Source: Desulfobacterales bacterium (GTDB lineage Bacteria > Desulfobacterota > Desulfobacteria > Desulfobacterales > JALSRD01). Taken from it: 62,376 nucleotides of DNA. The position numbers were made by a program, and so were the translations under genes. Where the stretch lies: the NCBI GenBank assembly GCA_026984935.1, contig JALSRD010000039.1:1-62376 (forward strand). The letters are read 5' to 3'. The notes under the pieces are model-generated. The model was not told the DNA's origin and did no database searches. It was given only the letters and a program-made list of their open reading frames with translations. This document shows positions 46,878 through 55,095 of this stretch, one piece after another (the stretch's first letter is position 1; each line of letters starts with the position of its first letter).

Positions 46878-48068
46878 TCACGACAACTGGCCGATAAAAG
46901 CCGCGATGCGCTCGATTCCCTGTTCGATGGTTTTGCGGGCGGCGGCAAAGCTCAACCGGATGTGGTGTGGTGCACCGAAAGCTTCACCGGGCACGACGGC
47001 CACGCCGGCATGCTCCAGCAGCCGCATGGTGAAATCCTGGGAGCTGGTAAGTTCCTGTTTGCGGTATTTTCTGCCGAGCAGGTTCCGGATGTCGGCGAAC
47101 AGGTAGAAGGTCGCCGCCGGCTTGCGGCAACGGATGCCAGCGGCGTTCAGGCCGGCGACCATCAGGTCCCGGCGCCGTCGGTAGGCGTCCGTCATGTCAG
47201 AGATGGTTCCCGGCCGGCAGTCCAGAGCGGCGGATGCTGCGGCCTGCGAGATGGAGCTGGGGCAGGTCGTGCGCTGGCCGGCCAGCTTGGCCATGGCGGC
47301 GATGATATCGGCGCGTCCGGCGGCGTATCCGATTCGCCAGCCGGTCATGGCAAAGGCCTTGGAACAGCCGTTGATGGTCACTGTCAGGTCAGCGATGCGC
47401 CGGTCGCATGCGGCAATGCTGTGGTGCCGGCCGTTAAAGACGATCTTTTCGTAGATTTCATCCGAGAGAATACGGATGCCGTGCCGGCGGCAGACATCGG
47501 CGATGGAAAGCAATTCTTCACGGGTATAAACGTTGCCGGCGGGGTTGCCGGGCGTGTTCAGAATCAGCACCCGGCTGCGTGCGCTGATCGCCCGTGACAG
47601 GTCGTCGGGGCTGAGTTTGTAGCCCAGATCGGCCCGCAGGGGCGTAAACACCGGTATGCCGTCGGCCAGTTTGACCATTTCCGGATAACTCACCCAGTAA
47701 GGCGTCGGGACAATGACCTCCTGGCGGGCACCGACCAGGACTTCTATAGCCAGCGCCAGCGCCTGTTTGGCACCGGCCGTGACCATGATCTGGTCATCGG
47801 TGCAGTGGAGCTGGTTGTCGCGGGACAGTTTGCGGCAGATGGCCGCCCTGATTTCAGGCGTGCCCCTGACCGGTGTGTAGCGTGTGGCTCCACGGGAAAT
47901 AGCGTCTATGGCGGCGTTTCTGATGACAGCCGGCGTGTCGAAGTCCGGCTCACCGGTGGCCAGCTGGATGACATCGCGGCCCCGAAGTTGCATCGCCAGC
48001 GCCAGTTCGCCGATCTGAACCGTTTTGGAGGCGGCAATGCGGGAGACTCTGTCAGAGATTTGCAGCAT
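46878..48068 (-). CDS. Class I aminotransferase, aspartate aminotransferase-type
   Basis: The 396-aa fold-type I enzyme has 'LATGEPDFDTP', 'YTPVRGTPEIRAAI', 'NTPGNPAGNVY', 'SDEIYEKIVF', PLP lysine in 'NGCSKAFAMTGWRIGY' and C-terminal 'HIRLSFA' with the substrate Arg. It belongs to the subgroup of prokaryotic aspartate/prephenate aminotransferases; the substrate cannot be fixed. An inverted repeat lies in its leader (48090-48126). Confidence 0.85.
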   Translation of the reverse strand: MLQISDRVSRIAASKTVQIGELALAMQLRGRDVIQLATGEPDFDTPAVIRNAAIDAISRGATRYTPVRGTPEIRAAICRKLSRDNQLHCTDDQIMVTAGAKQALALAIEVLVGARQEVIVPTPYWVSYPEMVKLADGIPVFTPLRADLGYKLSPDDLSRAISARSRVLILNTPGNPAGNVYTREELLSIADVCRRHGIRILSDEIYEKIVFNGRHHSIAACDRRIADLTVTINGCSKAFAMTGWRIGYAAGRADIIAAMAKLAGQRTTCPSSISQAAASAALDCRPGTISDMTDAYRRRRDLMVAGLNAAGIRCRKPAATFYLFADIRNLLGRKYRKQELTSSQDFTMRLLEHAGVAVVPGEAFGAPHHIRLSFAAARKTIEQGIERIAAFIGQLS

Positions 48069-48089
48069 GGATGGTTGTCCTTGACGTGC

Positions 48090-48126
48090 GGTTAACGCCT
48101 ACAGGCCGGCTGGTCGGCGTTAAACC
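48090..48126 (-). promoter_or_regulatory. Inverted repeat in leader of the aspartate-type aminotransferase
   Basis: GGTTAACGCC (48090-48099) and GGCGTTAAACC (48116-48126) form a 10-11-bp inverted repeat about 25-60 bp upstream of the aminotransferase start and downstream of the arsR stop. It could be an operator or an RNA hairpin; no T-run follows. Confidence 0.4.
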
Positions 48127-48190
48127 GGCATCAGCGGGTGGTGCGTCGATCTGCCGCACGAACGTGCAAGAGGAAGGCGCACCAAGGGAG

Positions 48191-48535
48191 CTACTTGCCG
48201 CAGAGCGTTTCACGGTTCAGAAAGGGCGCTTTCTTGAGCAGTTCAGCTACCTGCGGATCGTCGTCGAGCCAGTGGCGCAGATTGTCCAGCATGCTGGCCA
48301 CGTAGTGGTTGTTGCGGTCGTCGGCGGGAAAATAATTGACCCAAAGGCCGTCCTTCTGAAAGTCCACCAGGCCGGCGTCCTCCAGGATCTTCAGATGCTT
48401 GGAAACACTTGGCTGGGAAATGCCCAGCGCGCTCTGCAGCTCGCAGACGCACATGGTTTTAACCTGCAGCATCTTTACGATTTTTACGCGGTTGGGGTCG
48501 GACAGGGCTTTCATGACTTTGATGAAAGTTTTCAT
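48191..48535 (-). CDS. ArsR/SmtB family metal- or thiol-sensing repressor
   Basis: The 114-aa winged-helix protein has 'ALSDPNRVKIVKML', the metal-site-like 'CVCEL' on helix alpha3, recognition helix 'ISQPSVSKHLKILEDAGLV' core 'QPSVSKHLKIL' and beta wing 'KDGLWVNYF'. The CxC pair is the arsenite/metal site of ArsR, but the third Cys is not obvious, so the signal may be a metal or a thiol/sulfide state. It lies downstream of the FAD oxidoreductase and the rhodanese-ferritin gene in the same direction and may regulate them. Confidence 0.9.
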   Translation of the reverse strand: MKTFIKVMKALSDPNRVKIVKMLQVKTMCVCELQSALGISQPSVSKHLKILEDAGLVDFQKDGLWVNYFPADDRNNHYVASMLDNLRHWLDDDPQVAELLKKAPFLNRETLCGK

Positions 48536-48592
48536 GGCTGGCGGTTTCCCCCTTTCGTTTTCCTCCTTCTACCCGGATCTTGCGTATAAATG

Positions 48593-48624
48593 TAGATTAC
48601 CCCGTGCAAGCCCGGGGTGCTTAC
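48593..48624 (+). repeat. Dispersed short hairpin repeat, copy 2
   Basis: Matches 35764-35796 with a single-base gap and a few substitutions; shares 'CCGTGCAAGCCCGGGG' and 'GCTTAC'. It is followed by 'AACCCAATAACCCCAATAACC' type tracts at 48686-48712. It occupies the 177-bp gap between arsR and the FAD oxidoreductase, which holds no gene. Confidence 0.65.
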
Positions 48625-48712
48625 CGGCATTCGCCACGCCGCCTGGCTGGCAGCGACGGGTAAACCCAAAGAAAAAAAATTACGAACCCAATAACCCCAA
48701 TAACCCCAATGC

Positions 48713-49825
48713 TCACTCGATAGCCTGAAAGCGGCGCATGAAGCGGCGGTCGATGTAGTCCTTGGCGATAAACGCCGGCCAGCCGCCGAAGGTCATGCCC
48801 GACTTGTGCAAAATTCCCCTGCGGCCCCCCAGATTGAAGATCAGCAGATAGGCGCCGCCGTGATGAAAAGGCTCAAGCGGCCTGTCCTCCAGAGAAGCCA
48901 TGAGATTGTGATACAAGACCGGATTCTGGCGCACGGCGTAAACACCCACCTTGTCCAGAGGGTGGTCCTCGAAGTAGATGCAGTCCCCGCCGCCGAATAT
49001 TTCCGGGTAGGCCACGCACTGCAGGTAGCGGTTGACACGCAGGCCGCCGTCGGGTCCGGTGGGCAGGCCGGAGCGGGAAAAAATCTGCGACGGTTTGACA
49101 CCCAGCGCCAGGAAAATCAGGTCGCAGGCCTGCTCGTGGCCGTTTTCAAGGCGGATCCGGCCATCTGTGATTTCGTTCACGCGGCTGTGTTCGAGGATTT
49201 GGATGCTGCGCCGCGTGAGGGAGCGTACGGCCATTTTGCGGATGCTGTCCGGAAAGGTTTTCATCAGGCGGCTGGCGGCGAAGATTGCAATGTCCGGCAT
49301 GTGGGCGGCATGGCGTTTCGCCAGCTGCCAGACGTTTCCGGCAATTTCCACCGCGGAGGGGCCGCCGCCCACGATACCGACCGAAATATGCCGCCGTCCC
49401 GCTTTTTCGAGGATGCGCGTGCGTGCATCGATCAGTTTTTCGATGGGCTTGACACCGAAAATGTCGGCACTGGCGGCGGTCATCCGCGGTTGCGGAACGT
49501 AGCTGCCGGCGTTGCAGGACAGCACATCGTAAGACAGGCGCTGGCCGGATTCCAGAAAAATTTCGCGCTGGCGCGCATCGATGCGCACCACTTTGTCCGT
49601 GATGAATGTGCCGCCGTCTTTCTCGACCACATGGCGCGTGGCAAAGCGGATTTCCTCCGGGGTGTAGGTGCCGCCCAGCATGCCCGGGCCCATGCCTGAA
49701 TAGTAGTGATAGGGTGACGGCCCGATTACGCTGACCCGGTGGCCCTTTTGCGTGAAGTTCCGCAGATGGGCAAGGGTTACCATGTGCGCATGGCCGCCGC
49801 CGATGAGCACGAGATGTCTGGGCAT
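48713..49825 (-). CDS. FAD-dependent pyridine nucleotide-disulfide oxidoreductase (NDH-2/SelD-associated type)
   Basis: The 370-aa flavoprotein has an N-terminal FAD motif in 'LVLIGGGHAHMVTLAHLR' core 'LIGGGHAHMVTL', a second nucleotide motif 'VGIVGGGPSAVEIAGN', and 'GGGDCIYFED' near the FAD ribityl site. The pattern 'GGGHAH...YYSGMGPGMLGGTY' resembles the NDH-2-like domain fused to selenophosphate synthetase SelD in some bacteria, from memory. It probably oxidises NAD(P)H or a sulfur/selenium species with a quinone or thiol acceptor. It starts 38 bp after the rhodanese-ferritin stop, suggesting one operon. Confidence 0.82.
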   Translation of the reverse strand: MPRHLVLIGGGHAHMVTLAHLRNFTQKGHRVSVIGPSPYHYYSGMGPGMLGGTYTPEEIRFATRHVVEKDGGTFITDKVVRIDARQREIFLESGQRLSYDVLSCNAGSYVPQPRMTAASADIFGVKPIEKLIDARTRILEKAGRRHISVGIVGGGPSAVEIAGNVWQLAKRHAAHMPDIAIFAASRLMKTFPDSIRKMAVRSLTRRSIQILEHSRVNEITDGRIRLENGHEQACDLIFLALGVKPSQIFSRSGLPTGPDGGLRVNRYLQCVAYPEIFGGGDCIYFEDHPLDKVGVYAVRQNPVLYHNLMASLEDRPLEPFHHGGAYLLIFNLGGRRGILHKSGMTFGGWPAFIAKDYIDRRFMRRFQAIE

Positions 49826-49863
49826 GCTTTCTCCCTTGGTTGGATGAACCGTTTCGGATGAAT

Positions 49864-50703
49864 TCAGCCGTCGTCACTCAGTTGCGCCATGAGCTTCCCC
49901 AGCTGCGCCATATGGGTGCGCTCCTCTTCGGCAATACGTTTCAGCACGGATCGGCTGTGGGGGTTGGAACCGATTTCCGCCGCCCGTTGATAGAGGTCGA
50001 AAGCCTGGGCTTCGATGGACATGGCCAGCGAAACGATGTCGGCCGTCGACTCGAGGTCCGGGTCAAAGATGCGCAGGTACTCTGCGGTGGTCAAACCACC
50101 CTCCATGGCCGGGGCCGCCTGTTTTGCGGCAAACGTCTCGTGGGTCCACGCTTCGCCCGACAACGCGTTGTATTCATTCAAAAGGCGTTCCTGGTGCTTG
50201 ATTTCGATGGCCGCAAGGCGGCTGAAAAGCTGTTTTACATCGTTGTTTTGCACCTGTTTGCGCATGGACAGGTAAAACTCGCGCAGGCCTTCTTCAAGGG
50301 CGAAGGCCACGGTCAACGTTTCTTGGGGGGATTCATGCCCGCTAAAGAGCTCTAACCCCTGTTCCGGCAGGCCATAGGCGGCCGGGCTGTCCCATTTCTT
50401 GATCCCGCCGGAGATGTTGTATACCTGGTAGCCTTTGCCGGCCAGCATTTGCGCAGCCACCCGGCTGCGCCCGCCCACCCGTCAGTAGACCAGGGTAGGC
50501 TTCTGGGGGTTGATCTCGCCCAGGCGCTCTGAAAGCTCGGGAAGCGGTATCAGTTTGGCGCCCGGCAGGTGACCGGCCTGGTACTCCTCCGGCTGGCGGA
50601 CATCCAGGATGGTGAAAGATTCGGCCGAACGGGTCTGCATGAAATCCCGGGCCTCGGCGGCATCCAGGGATTTTACGGGCGTTAAAAATTGTTTCCAGCG
50701 CAT
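49864..50703 (-). CDS. Selenoprotein: rhodanese domain (Sec74) fused to ferritin-like domain
   Basis: An open frame of 280 codons is interrupted once, by TGA at codon 74 (50484-50482). Before it, a rhodanese domain ('FTILDVRQPEEYQAGHLPGA') runs to 'KPTLVY'; after it comes 'RVGGRSRVAAQML', the exact continuation of the rhodanese active loop, whose usual text is CRxGxRS. The TGA thus replaces the catalytic Cys. A perfect hairpin sits 12-31 bases downstream. Residues about 125-279 form a ferritin/rubrerythrin-like four-helix bundle with 'EEGLREFY', 'EIKHQERL', 'SIEAQAFDLY' and 'EEERTHMAQL' carboxylate/His ligands. Likely role: sulfur or selenium transfer coupled to di-iron redox or peroxide defence. 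Start ATG 50703 follows AAAGGAGAGG. Confidence 0.85.
50451..50470 (-). promoter_or_regulatory. Putative bacterial SECIS hairpin
   Basis: On the minus strand GCGCAGCC-GGGT-GGCTGCGC forms an uninterrupted 8-bp stem with a four-base loop, at +12 to +31 relative to the UGA. Bacterial SECIS elements are small stem-loops just after UGA with a G in the first loop positions; the loop G residues at +20 to +22 fit the usual 16-37 nt window. Confidence 0.75.
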
Positions 50704-50837
50704 GGGTTTCCTCTCCTTTCAAAAATCCTTACAAGAAAAGAGTATGCCAAAAGGGCGTTTGCGGGTCAAGTGAATTAGATGTGCAGCACGGGCCGGACCG
50801 GCGGATATGCCGGCCACAGCGTGCGATTGGACGGCAG

Positions 50838-50866
50838 TTGACGGCAACCTTGGCAGTTGGTATATT
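50838..50866 (+). promoter_or_regulatory. Putative promoter of the membrane protein-ferredoxin-helicase set
   Basis: TTGACG (50838-50843) and TATATT (50861-50866) are 17 bp apart, about 50 bp before the membrane protein start. Both boxes match five of six consensus positions. Confidence 0.6.
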
Positions 50867-50918
50867 GAAAACAAAAACAAATCAACGCACGGCCCACAAG
50901 GCGTGCGTGGAGCACATG

Positions 50919-51368
50919 ATGACCCTGCAGCGTTACAAACCGGGCGTTTCCAAACACTGGCTGCTGGTGCTGGCGGGCATCAGTTGGAGCGCGGTGGGTG
51001 TGGTGCTCTGCCGTATGGGCTATGTATGGCTGCGCGCCGTCCCCATCAAGCTGGGCGTCACGATCGCTTTGTGTGGATTGACGGGCGCGTTGCTCGTCCA
51101 TCGTTTCGGGTTTTCGAAAATTGCCGGTAAAAACATTGCCCGCGTTTGCCGCCTGCCGGCCAAGAGCTGTATCTTTGCCTTTCAGGCCTGGAGGAGCTAT
51201 CTGATCATCGTGGTGATGGTTGCCCTGGGAATTTCCCTGCGCCATTCACCGATTCCCAAATACCTGCTGGCGCCTGTCTACATCACCATCGGAGGCGCGC
51301 TGTTTCTGTCCAGCCTGGGATACTACAGCGGCTGCTGGCGGGTCTTCCGGCAGGGGGCCGGCAACTGA
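50919..51368 (+). CDS. Small polytopic membrane protein of unknown function
   Basis: The 149-aa protein has four predicted hydrophobic helices (about 15-33, 42-60, 90-107, 115-133) separated by basic loops, including 'RLPAKSCIFAFQAWRSY'. I recognise no family. I choose ATG 50919, six bases after GGAG; ATG 50916 is equally possible. It precedes the ferredoxin by 52 bp in the same direction. Confidence 0.7.
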   Translation: MTLQRYKPGVSKHWLLVLAGISWSAVGVVLCRMGYVWLRAVPIKLGVTIALCGLTGALLVHRFGFSKIAGKNIARVCRLPAKSCIFAFQAWRSYLIIVVMVALGISLRHSPIPKYLLAPVYITIGGALFLSSLGYYSGCWRVFRQGAGN

Positions 51369-51420
51369 GCGGCGGCCCCTGCGGGATGCAGCAGCCCGGT
51401 TACGAGAAAGGATTCTATTG

Positions 51421-51723
51421 ATGCCCACCACGCGCAGGTCACCCTACATCTGCCACGTATTGGTCTGTACCAACGATCGTCAGGGCCGCCGCAAGTCATG
51501 CGCCGATGGCAACAGCGCCCAGGTGCGTGCGGCGCTGAAAAAGGAAGTCGGCGAGCGCGGCTGGCGGGGCAAGGTGCGGGTGTCGCCGTCCGGCTGTCTG
51601 GGTCTGTGCGCGGACGGGCCCAATGTGTTGATCTACCCGCAAAAGATCTGGTTTCCCGGCGTGTCCACGGCGGATGTCCCTGACATTGTGGCGCGCATGG
51701 CGCAGATCGTCGACACGGCTTGA
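51421..51723 (+). CDS. Thioredoxin-like [2Fe-2S] ferredoxin
   Basis: The 100-aa protein has the thioredoxin-fold ferredoxin pattern: 'HVLVCTNDRQGRRKSC' for the first two Cys and 'SGCLGLCADGPNVLIYP' for CxxxC. Such proteins carry one [2Fe-2S] cluster and pass electrons, as in the NuoE-like and Aquifex Fd4 class. ATG 51421 follows AAAGGATTCTATTG. Its stop overlaps the apparent TTG start of the helicase gene. Confidence 0.88.
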   Translation: MPTTRRSPYICHVLVCTNDRQGRRKSCADGNSAQVRAALKKEVGERGWRGKVRVSPSGCLGLCADGPNVLIYPQKIWFPGVSTADVPDIVARMAQIVDTA

Positions 51724-54440
51724 ATGAAACGAGACGCGCAATGCTGGCGCCATTTGGCGAAAAAATCGAAAAACTCCCCTTTGTGTACGCGCACTGCGGC
51801 CGGCAGGCCTGCGGCGGAAACCGCATCTACGCACTTGCCGCCGCCATCGTTGCCCCCGCAGAAGCGCGGCGGCGCTTCAGCTCCCTGGTTTCCTACACCG
51901 CCTTCGGCGCTGGCGAGCGCTACCGCTCCAATCTCTCCCGGGAAAAGCTGCACCGGGCACCGCCGGCAGATGAAGTCCGGGAGCAGATCCGGTGTTTTCT
52001 GGCCGATGCGCCTTTTATCCTGACCTTGAACAGCGGCGAAGATCTGGCCGAGTTGGCTGCGTTCTGCGGCGTTGCGCGCTGCCTGGACTTAAACTTCGCC
52101 GCTGAGTTTCTGGTGCCTCATCTGCACAGCCACGCGCCGCGCCGCCTGTGGTCATACATCCACGGCAAAGACCGCGAACAGATCAGTTTTTCCGCCGCCG
52201 AACAGGTGCAGCTGTCCATGGATCTTTTCAAACACCTGACCGGCCGGCTGCTCAGCGACCGCCAGCATGCCGCGGCACCGGCGCTGCGGTACTTTCTTGA
52301 AAAGAGCGATTCGCTGTTCGGTACGCTGCTGGTGCAGACCGCACGCCGCTACCGTGAGTTCTTCGGCGGGCTTTTCGATCCCTGCAGCCGTCCGGATACC
52401 GGGAACTGGCAGGCGTTTTTGCAGCGCGCGGCCTTTCCCGGGGCGGAGCCGGACGAAAAACCGCCGTGCCGCAGCATACCGGAGGATGCGCTCGCCGAGC
52501 GCTTCCAGCAGTTGGCAGAACATGCGCCGGGTTTTCAGTTCCGGCCGCTGCAGGCCTCTTTCGCCAACAGCATTGCGCGCGCTTTCAACGAAAGCGGTAT
52601 CCTCTGCCTGGAGGCCGGCACCGGCACAGGAAAAACCCAGGGGTACCTGATCCCGGCGCTGGAGTTTTTGTACCGCAACCCTCACGCGCGGGTGATCATT
52701 TCCACCTATACCAAAAACCTCCAGGAGCAGATTTTTACCAGGGAAATCGCTGTTGCCAGGAAGAGCTGCGGACTCTATGCCGACATACCGGCCGCGCTGC
52801 TCAAGGGCAAATCAAGCTATGTGTGTGCACAGAAGCTCGACGACGCTTATGAAGAGGGCGACCGCGGCGGCCGCCTGCTCAGCTGGCTTTACTTTTTAAA
52901 CAGCATCTTCTGGTACCGCCAAGCCGATGTCGAAGGCATCGGGGACGCAGTGCGCAGCGTCCTCGATAACGACCTGTTTTTAAGCCACGTGCGGGATTTG
53001 GTCAGCGCCCGCAGCGGGTGCACACCAAAACACCTGTCCTGCCCCGCGCAGGCCGCCGCCGCCCAGGCCTGCAGTGCGCGCCTGGTGGTCACCAACCATC
53101 ACAAGCTGGCGCTGCTGGAGCAGGATCCCGTGCTCGCCGGACGATTCCAACATTGCATCATTGACGAGGCCAATCATTTCGAGTCAGCGGTGCGCAATGC
53201 GCACACTCTGGAAGCCGATACGGCCGACGTCGCCAAAGCCGGCGGTTATCTCGCACGCAGCCTGCAAAAAATCGGCCGTCGCGCACCGGCTACGCTGCGG
53301 ACGACGGTGCGCGATGCCCTGGGCGGCATCGACCGGCTGCAATACGAAACGGACGTATTGGGGGATGTGCTGCGCCGCATCGATCCGTCGCTGCGGCCCA
53401 TGGCGGAGGCCGTGCTGCCGACGGTGCACCCACGTTACCGCCAGGGGCGGCTGCTGGACCATCTGCAGGCGATCCAGGCGGCCCTGAAAACCGTCCGGCG
53501 CGGGCTGGAGATCCTGCTGGAAGAGGAAAACCGCCGTGTCCTCAAGGTGGCACTGCGGACCTTCCGCAAGATGCGTGCGGAGCTCAGGCTGCTGACCAAT
53601 TACGGGGACTGCCTGCATCAGATCGGCACGTGCACGGCACTGGAAAACAGCGTTCTGACCTACCGGCTTTTCAAACGGCGCCACGTGCTGGCGGCGGCAC
53701 CGGTGGAAGTCGGCGGGATCATTCGTGAAAACATTTACAGAAAGCGCGACAGCGTCGTATTCATCGCCGCCACCCTGCGCTTTAAAGAGCGTTTCGATGA
53801 TTTCAGCGAAATCGTCGGACTGGACGAACCGCTCGAGGGCCCCTGCGGCCGTCCGCGGTGCGTGCGGTTTCAATCTCTCCCGACGTGCTTTTCAGACGAC
53901 CGTCTTGAGATCGTGGTGCCCGACGATGCCGTCAGCGGCCGTTATCGGAACAAGGCGGCATGGCTGGATTCGGTCGCCGCCCGCCTGCCGCAGCTGATCA
54001 GAAAAAACAGGGGGCGGACGCTGGTGCTCTTTGCCAGTTACAGCGATCTGGCCGTCATTGCCCGCAAAATACAGCCGGCCATGCAGGCTGCGGCCCTGCC
54101 GCTGCTGGTACAGCAGCCCGGCCGCTCCACCGTGGGCCTCTGCGACGCCTTCCGCAGTGTGAAAGAAAGCGTGCTGCTGGGGGTCGATACGTTCTGGTAC
54201 GGTGTCGATTTCAAGGGCGACACCTTAACCCAGGTGATCATCACGCGCATACCCTATCCGTCGCCGCAGGATCCGGTACTGCTGGCCCGCAGGGCGATGT
54301 TTCCGCCCGAGCGCTACTGGCGGCGTTACCACTACGACAAAGATATCAAGCTGCGGCAGGGAATTGGCCGCCTGATTCGTTCCGCCACCGACCGCGGGCG
54401 CGTGGTGATCCTCGATGCGCGCTACCGTGGCGGCCGATAG
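51720..54440 (+). CDS. DinG/XPD-type superfamily 2 DNA helicase with Fe-S motif
   Basis: The 906-aa protein has a helicase core from about residue 270: Q-motif-like 'FQFRPLQASFANSIARAF' core 'FRPLQASFANSI', Walker A 'EAGTGTGKTQGYLIPAL' core 'EAGTGTGKT', DEAH box 'IIDEANHFE' and C-terminal 'GIGRLIRSATDRGRVVILDAR' core 'GIGRLIRSATDRG'. Four Cys between motifs I and II ('SSYVCAQKL', 'SGCTPKHLSCPAQAAAAQAC' region) match the XPD/DinG 4Fe-4S cluster. The first about 250 residues look like a degenerate or absent exonuclease domain. Start is uncertain: TTG 51720 or ATG 51741. Role likely in unwinding R-loops or damaged DNA. Confidence 0.82.
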   Translation: MNETRRAMLAPFGEKIEKLPFVYAHCGRQACGGNRIYALAAAIVAPAEARRRFSSLVSYTAFGAGERYRSNLSREKLHRAPPADEVREQIRCFLADAPFILTLNSGEDLAELAAFCGVARCLDLNFAAEFLVPHLHSHAPRRLWSYIHGKDREQISFSAAEQVQLSMDLFKHLTGRLLSDRQHAAAPALRYFLEKSDSLFGTLLVQTARRYREFFGGLFDPCSRPDTGNWQAFLQRAAFPGAEPDEKPPCRSIPEDALAERFQQLAEHAPGFQFRPLQASFANSIARAFNESGILCLEAGTGTGKTQGYLIPALEFLYRNPHARVIISTYTKNLQEQIFTREIAVARKSCGLYADIPAALLKGKSSYVCAQKLDDAYEEGDRGGRLLSWLYFLNSIFWYRQADVEGIGDAVRSVLDNDLFLSHVRDLVSARSGCTPKHLSCPAQAAAAQACSARLVVTNHHKLALLEQDPVLAGRFQHCIIDEANHFESAVRNAHTLEADTADVAKAGGYLARSLQKIGRRAPATLRTTVRDALGGIDRLQYETDVLGDVLRRIDPSLRPMAEAVLPTVHPRYRQGRLLDHLQAIQAALKTVRRGLEILLEEENRRVLKVALRTFRKMRAELRLLTNYGDCLHQIGTCTALENSVLTYRLFKRRHVLAAAPVEVGGIIRENIYRKRDSVVFIAATLRFKERFDDFSEIVGLDEPLEGPCGRPRCVRFQSLPTCFSDDRLEIVVPDDAVSGRYRNKAAWLDSVAARLPQLIRKNRGRTLVLFASYSDLAVIARKIQPAMQAAALPLLVQQPGRSTVGLCDAFRSVKESVLLGVDTFWYGVDFKGDTLTQVIITRIPYPSPQDPVLLARRAMFPPERYWRRYHYDKDIKLRQGIGRLIRSATDRGRVVILDARYRGGR

Positions 54441-54478
54441 TGCTCCGGATGGGGGGGTGCCGATACCGGTTACCGGCC

Positions 54479-55000
54479 TTACCCTTTCATCCCGGCGATG
54501 ATGGCGCGCAGGAAGGCCGGCAGGTCGTCGGGCATGCGGCTGGTGATCAGGTTGCCGTCGACGACGACTTCGCGGTCGACCCAGGTCGCGCCGGCGTTGG
54601 TCACATCGTCCTTGATGGCGAAAAACGAAGTGACCGTTCGGCCGGTGAGAATGCCCGCCGACGCCAGCATCCAACCGGCGTGGCAGATGGCGGCCACCAC
54701 CTTGCCGGCCGCGAACATGTCGGCCACCAGCCGCACCATGGGCGCATGGCGGCGCATCATGTCCGGTGCGTAACCGCCCGGGATGACAACGGCGTCGAAA
54801 TCAGCGGCCGCCACCTGATCGGCGTTGCGGTCCGCCTTGACCGTGGTGCCGTCCTTGCCGGCGTACACCATGGCGCTGCCCGATCCCACCACGGTGACCT
54901 GTGCTCCGGCCTCCTTGAGGCGGTAGTAGGGATACCAGAATTCCTGGATATTGAACATCTGCTCCACGAGAATGATGACGCTTTTATCTTCAAGTTCCAT
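54479..55000 (-). CDS. DJ-1/PfpI family protein
   Basis: The 173-aa protein has the class I glutamine-amidotransferase-like fold: 'VIILVEQMFNIQEFWYPYY', 'DAVVIPGGYAPDMMR', nucleophile elbow 'AAICHAGWMLASAG' with Cys followed by His, and 'VDGNLITSRMPDDLPAFLRA' core 'LITSRMPDDLPAF'. This is the PfpI/YhbO subgroup, linked to protease, glyoxalase or deglycase activity. ATG has GGAAATT upstream. Minus-strand gene before the coiled-coil membrane protein. Confidence 0.88.
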   Translation of the reverse strand: MELEDKSVIILVEQMFNIQEFWYPYYRLKEAGAQVTVVGSGSAMVYAGKDGTTVKADRNADQVAAADFDAVVIPGGYAPDMMRRHAPMVRLVADMFAAGKVVAAICHAGWMLASAGILTGRTVTSFFAIKDDVTNAGATWVDREVVVDGNLITSRMPDDLPAFLRAIIAGMKG

Positions 55001-55095
55001 GAGAATTTCCTTTCATGGTCGTTATGGTGGCATGTCCGTGCGGCAGGCGGACCGCGGCGCGCGCTGGCGCACGCACGCGACGCATTCACCGGCCC

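Noticed and set aside
50482-50703. Separate 73-aa truncated rhodanese gene
   Set aside because: The frame continues without loss after TGA with the exact rhodanese loop and a downstream hairpin, so a single selenoprotein explains both parts better.
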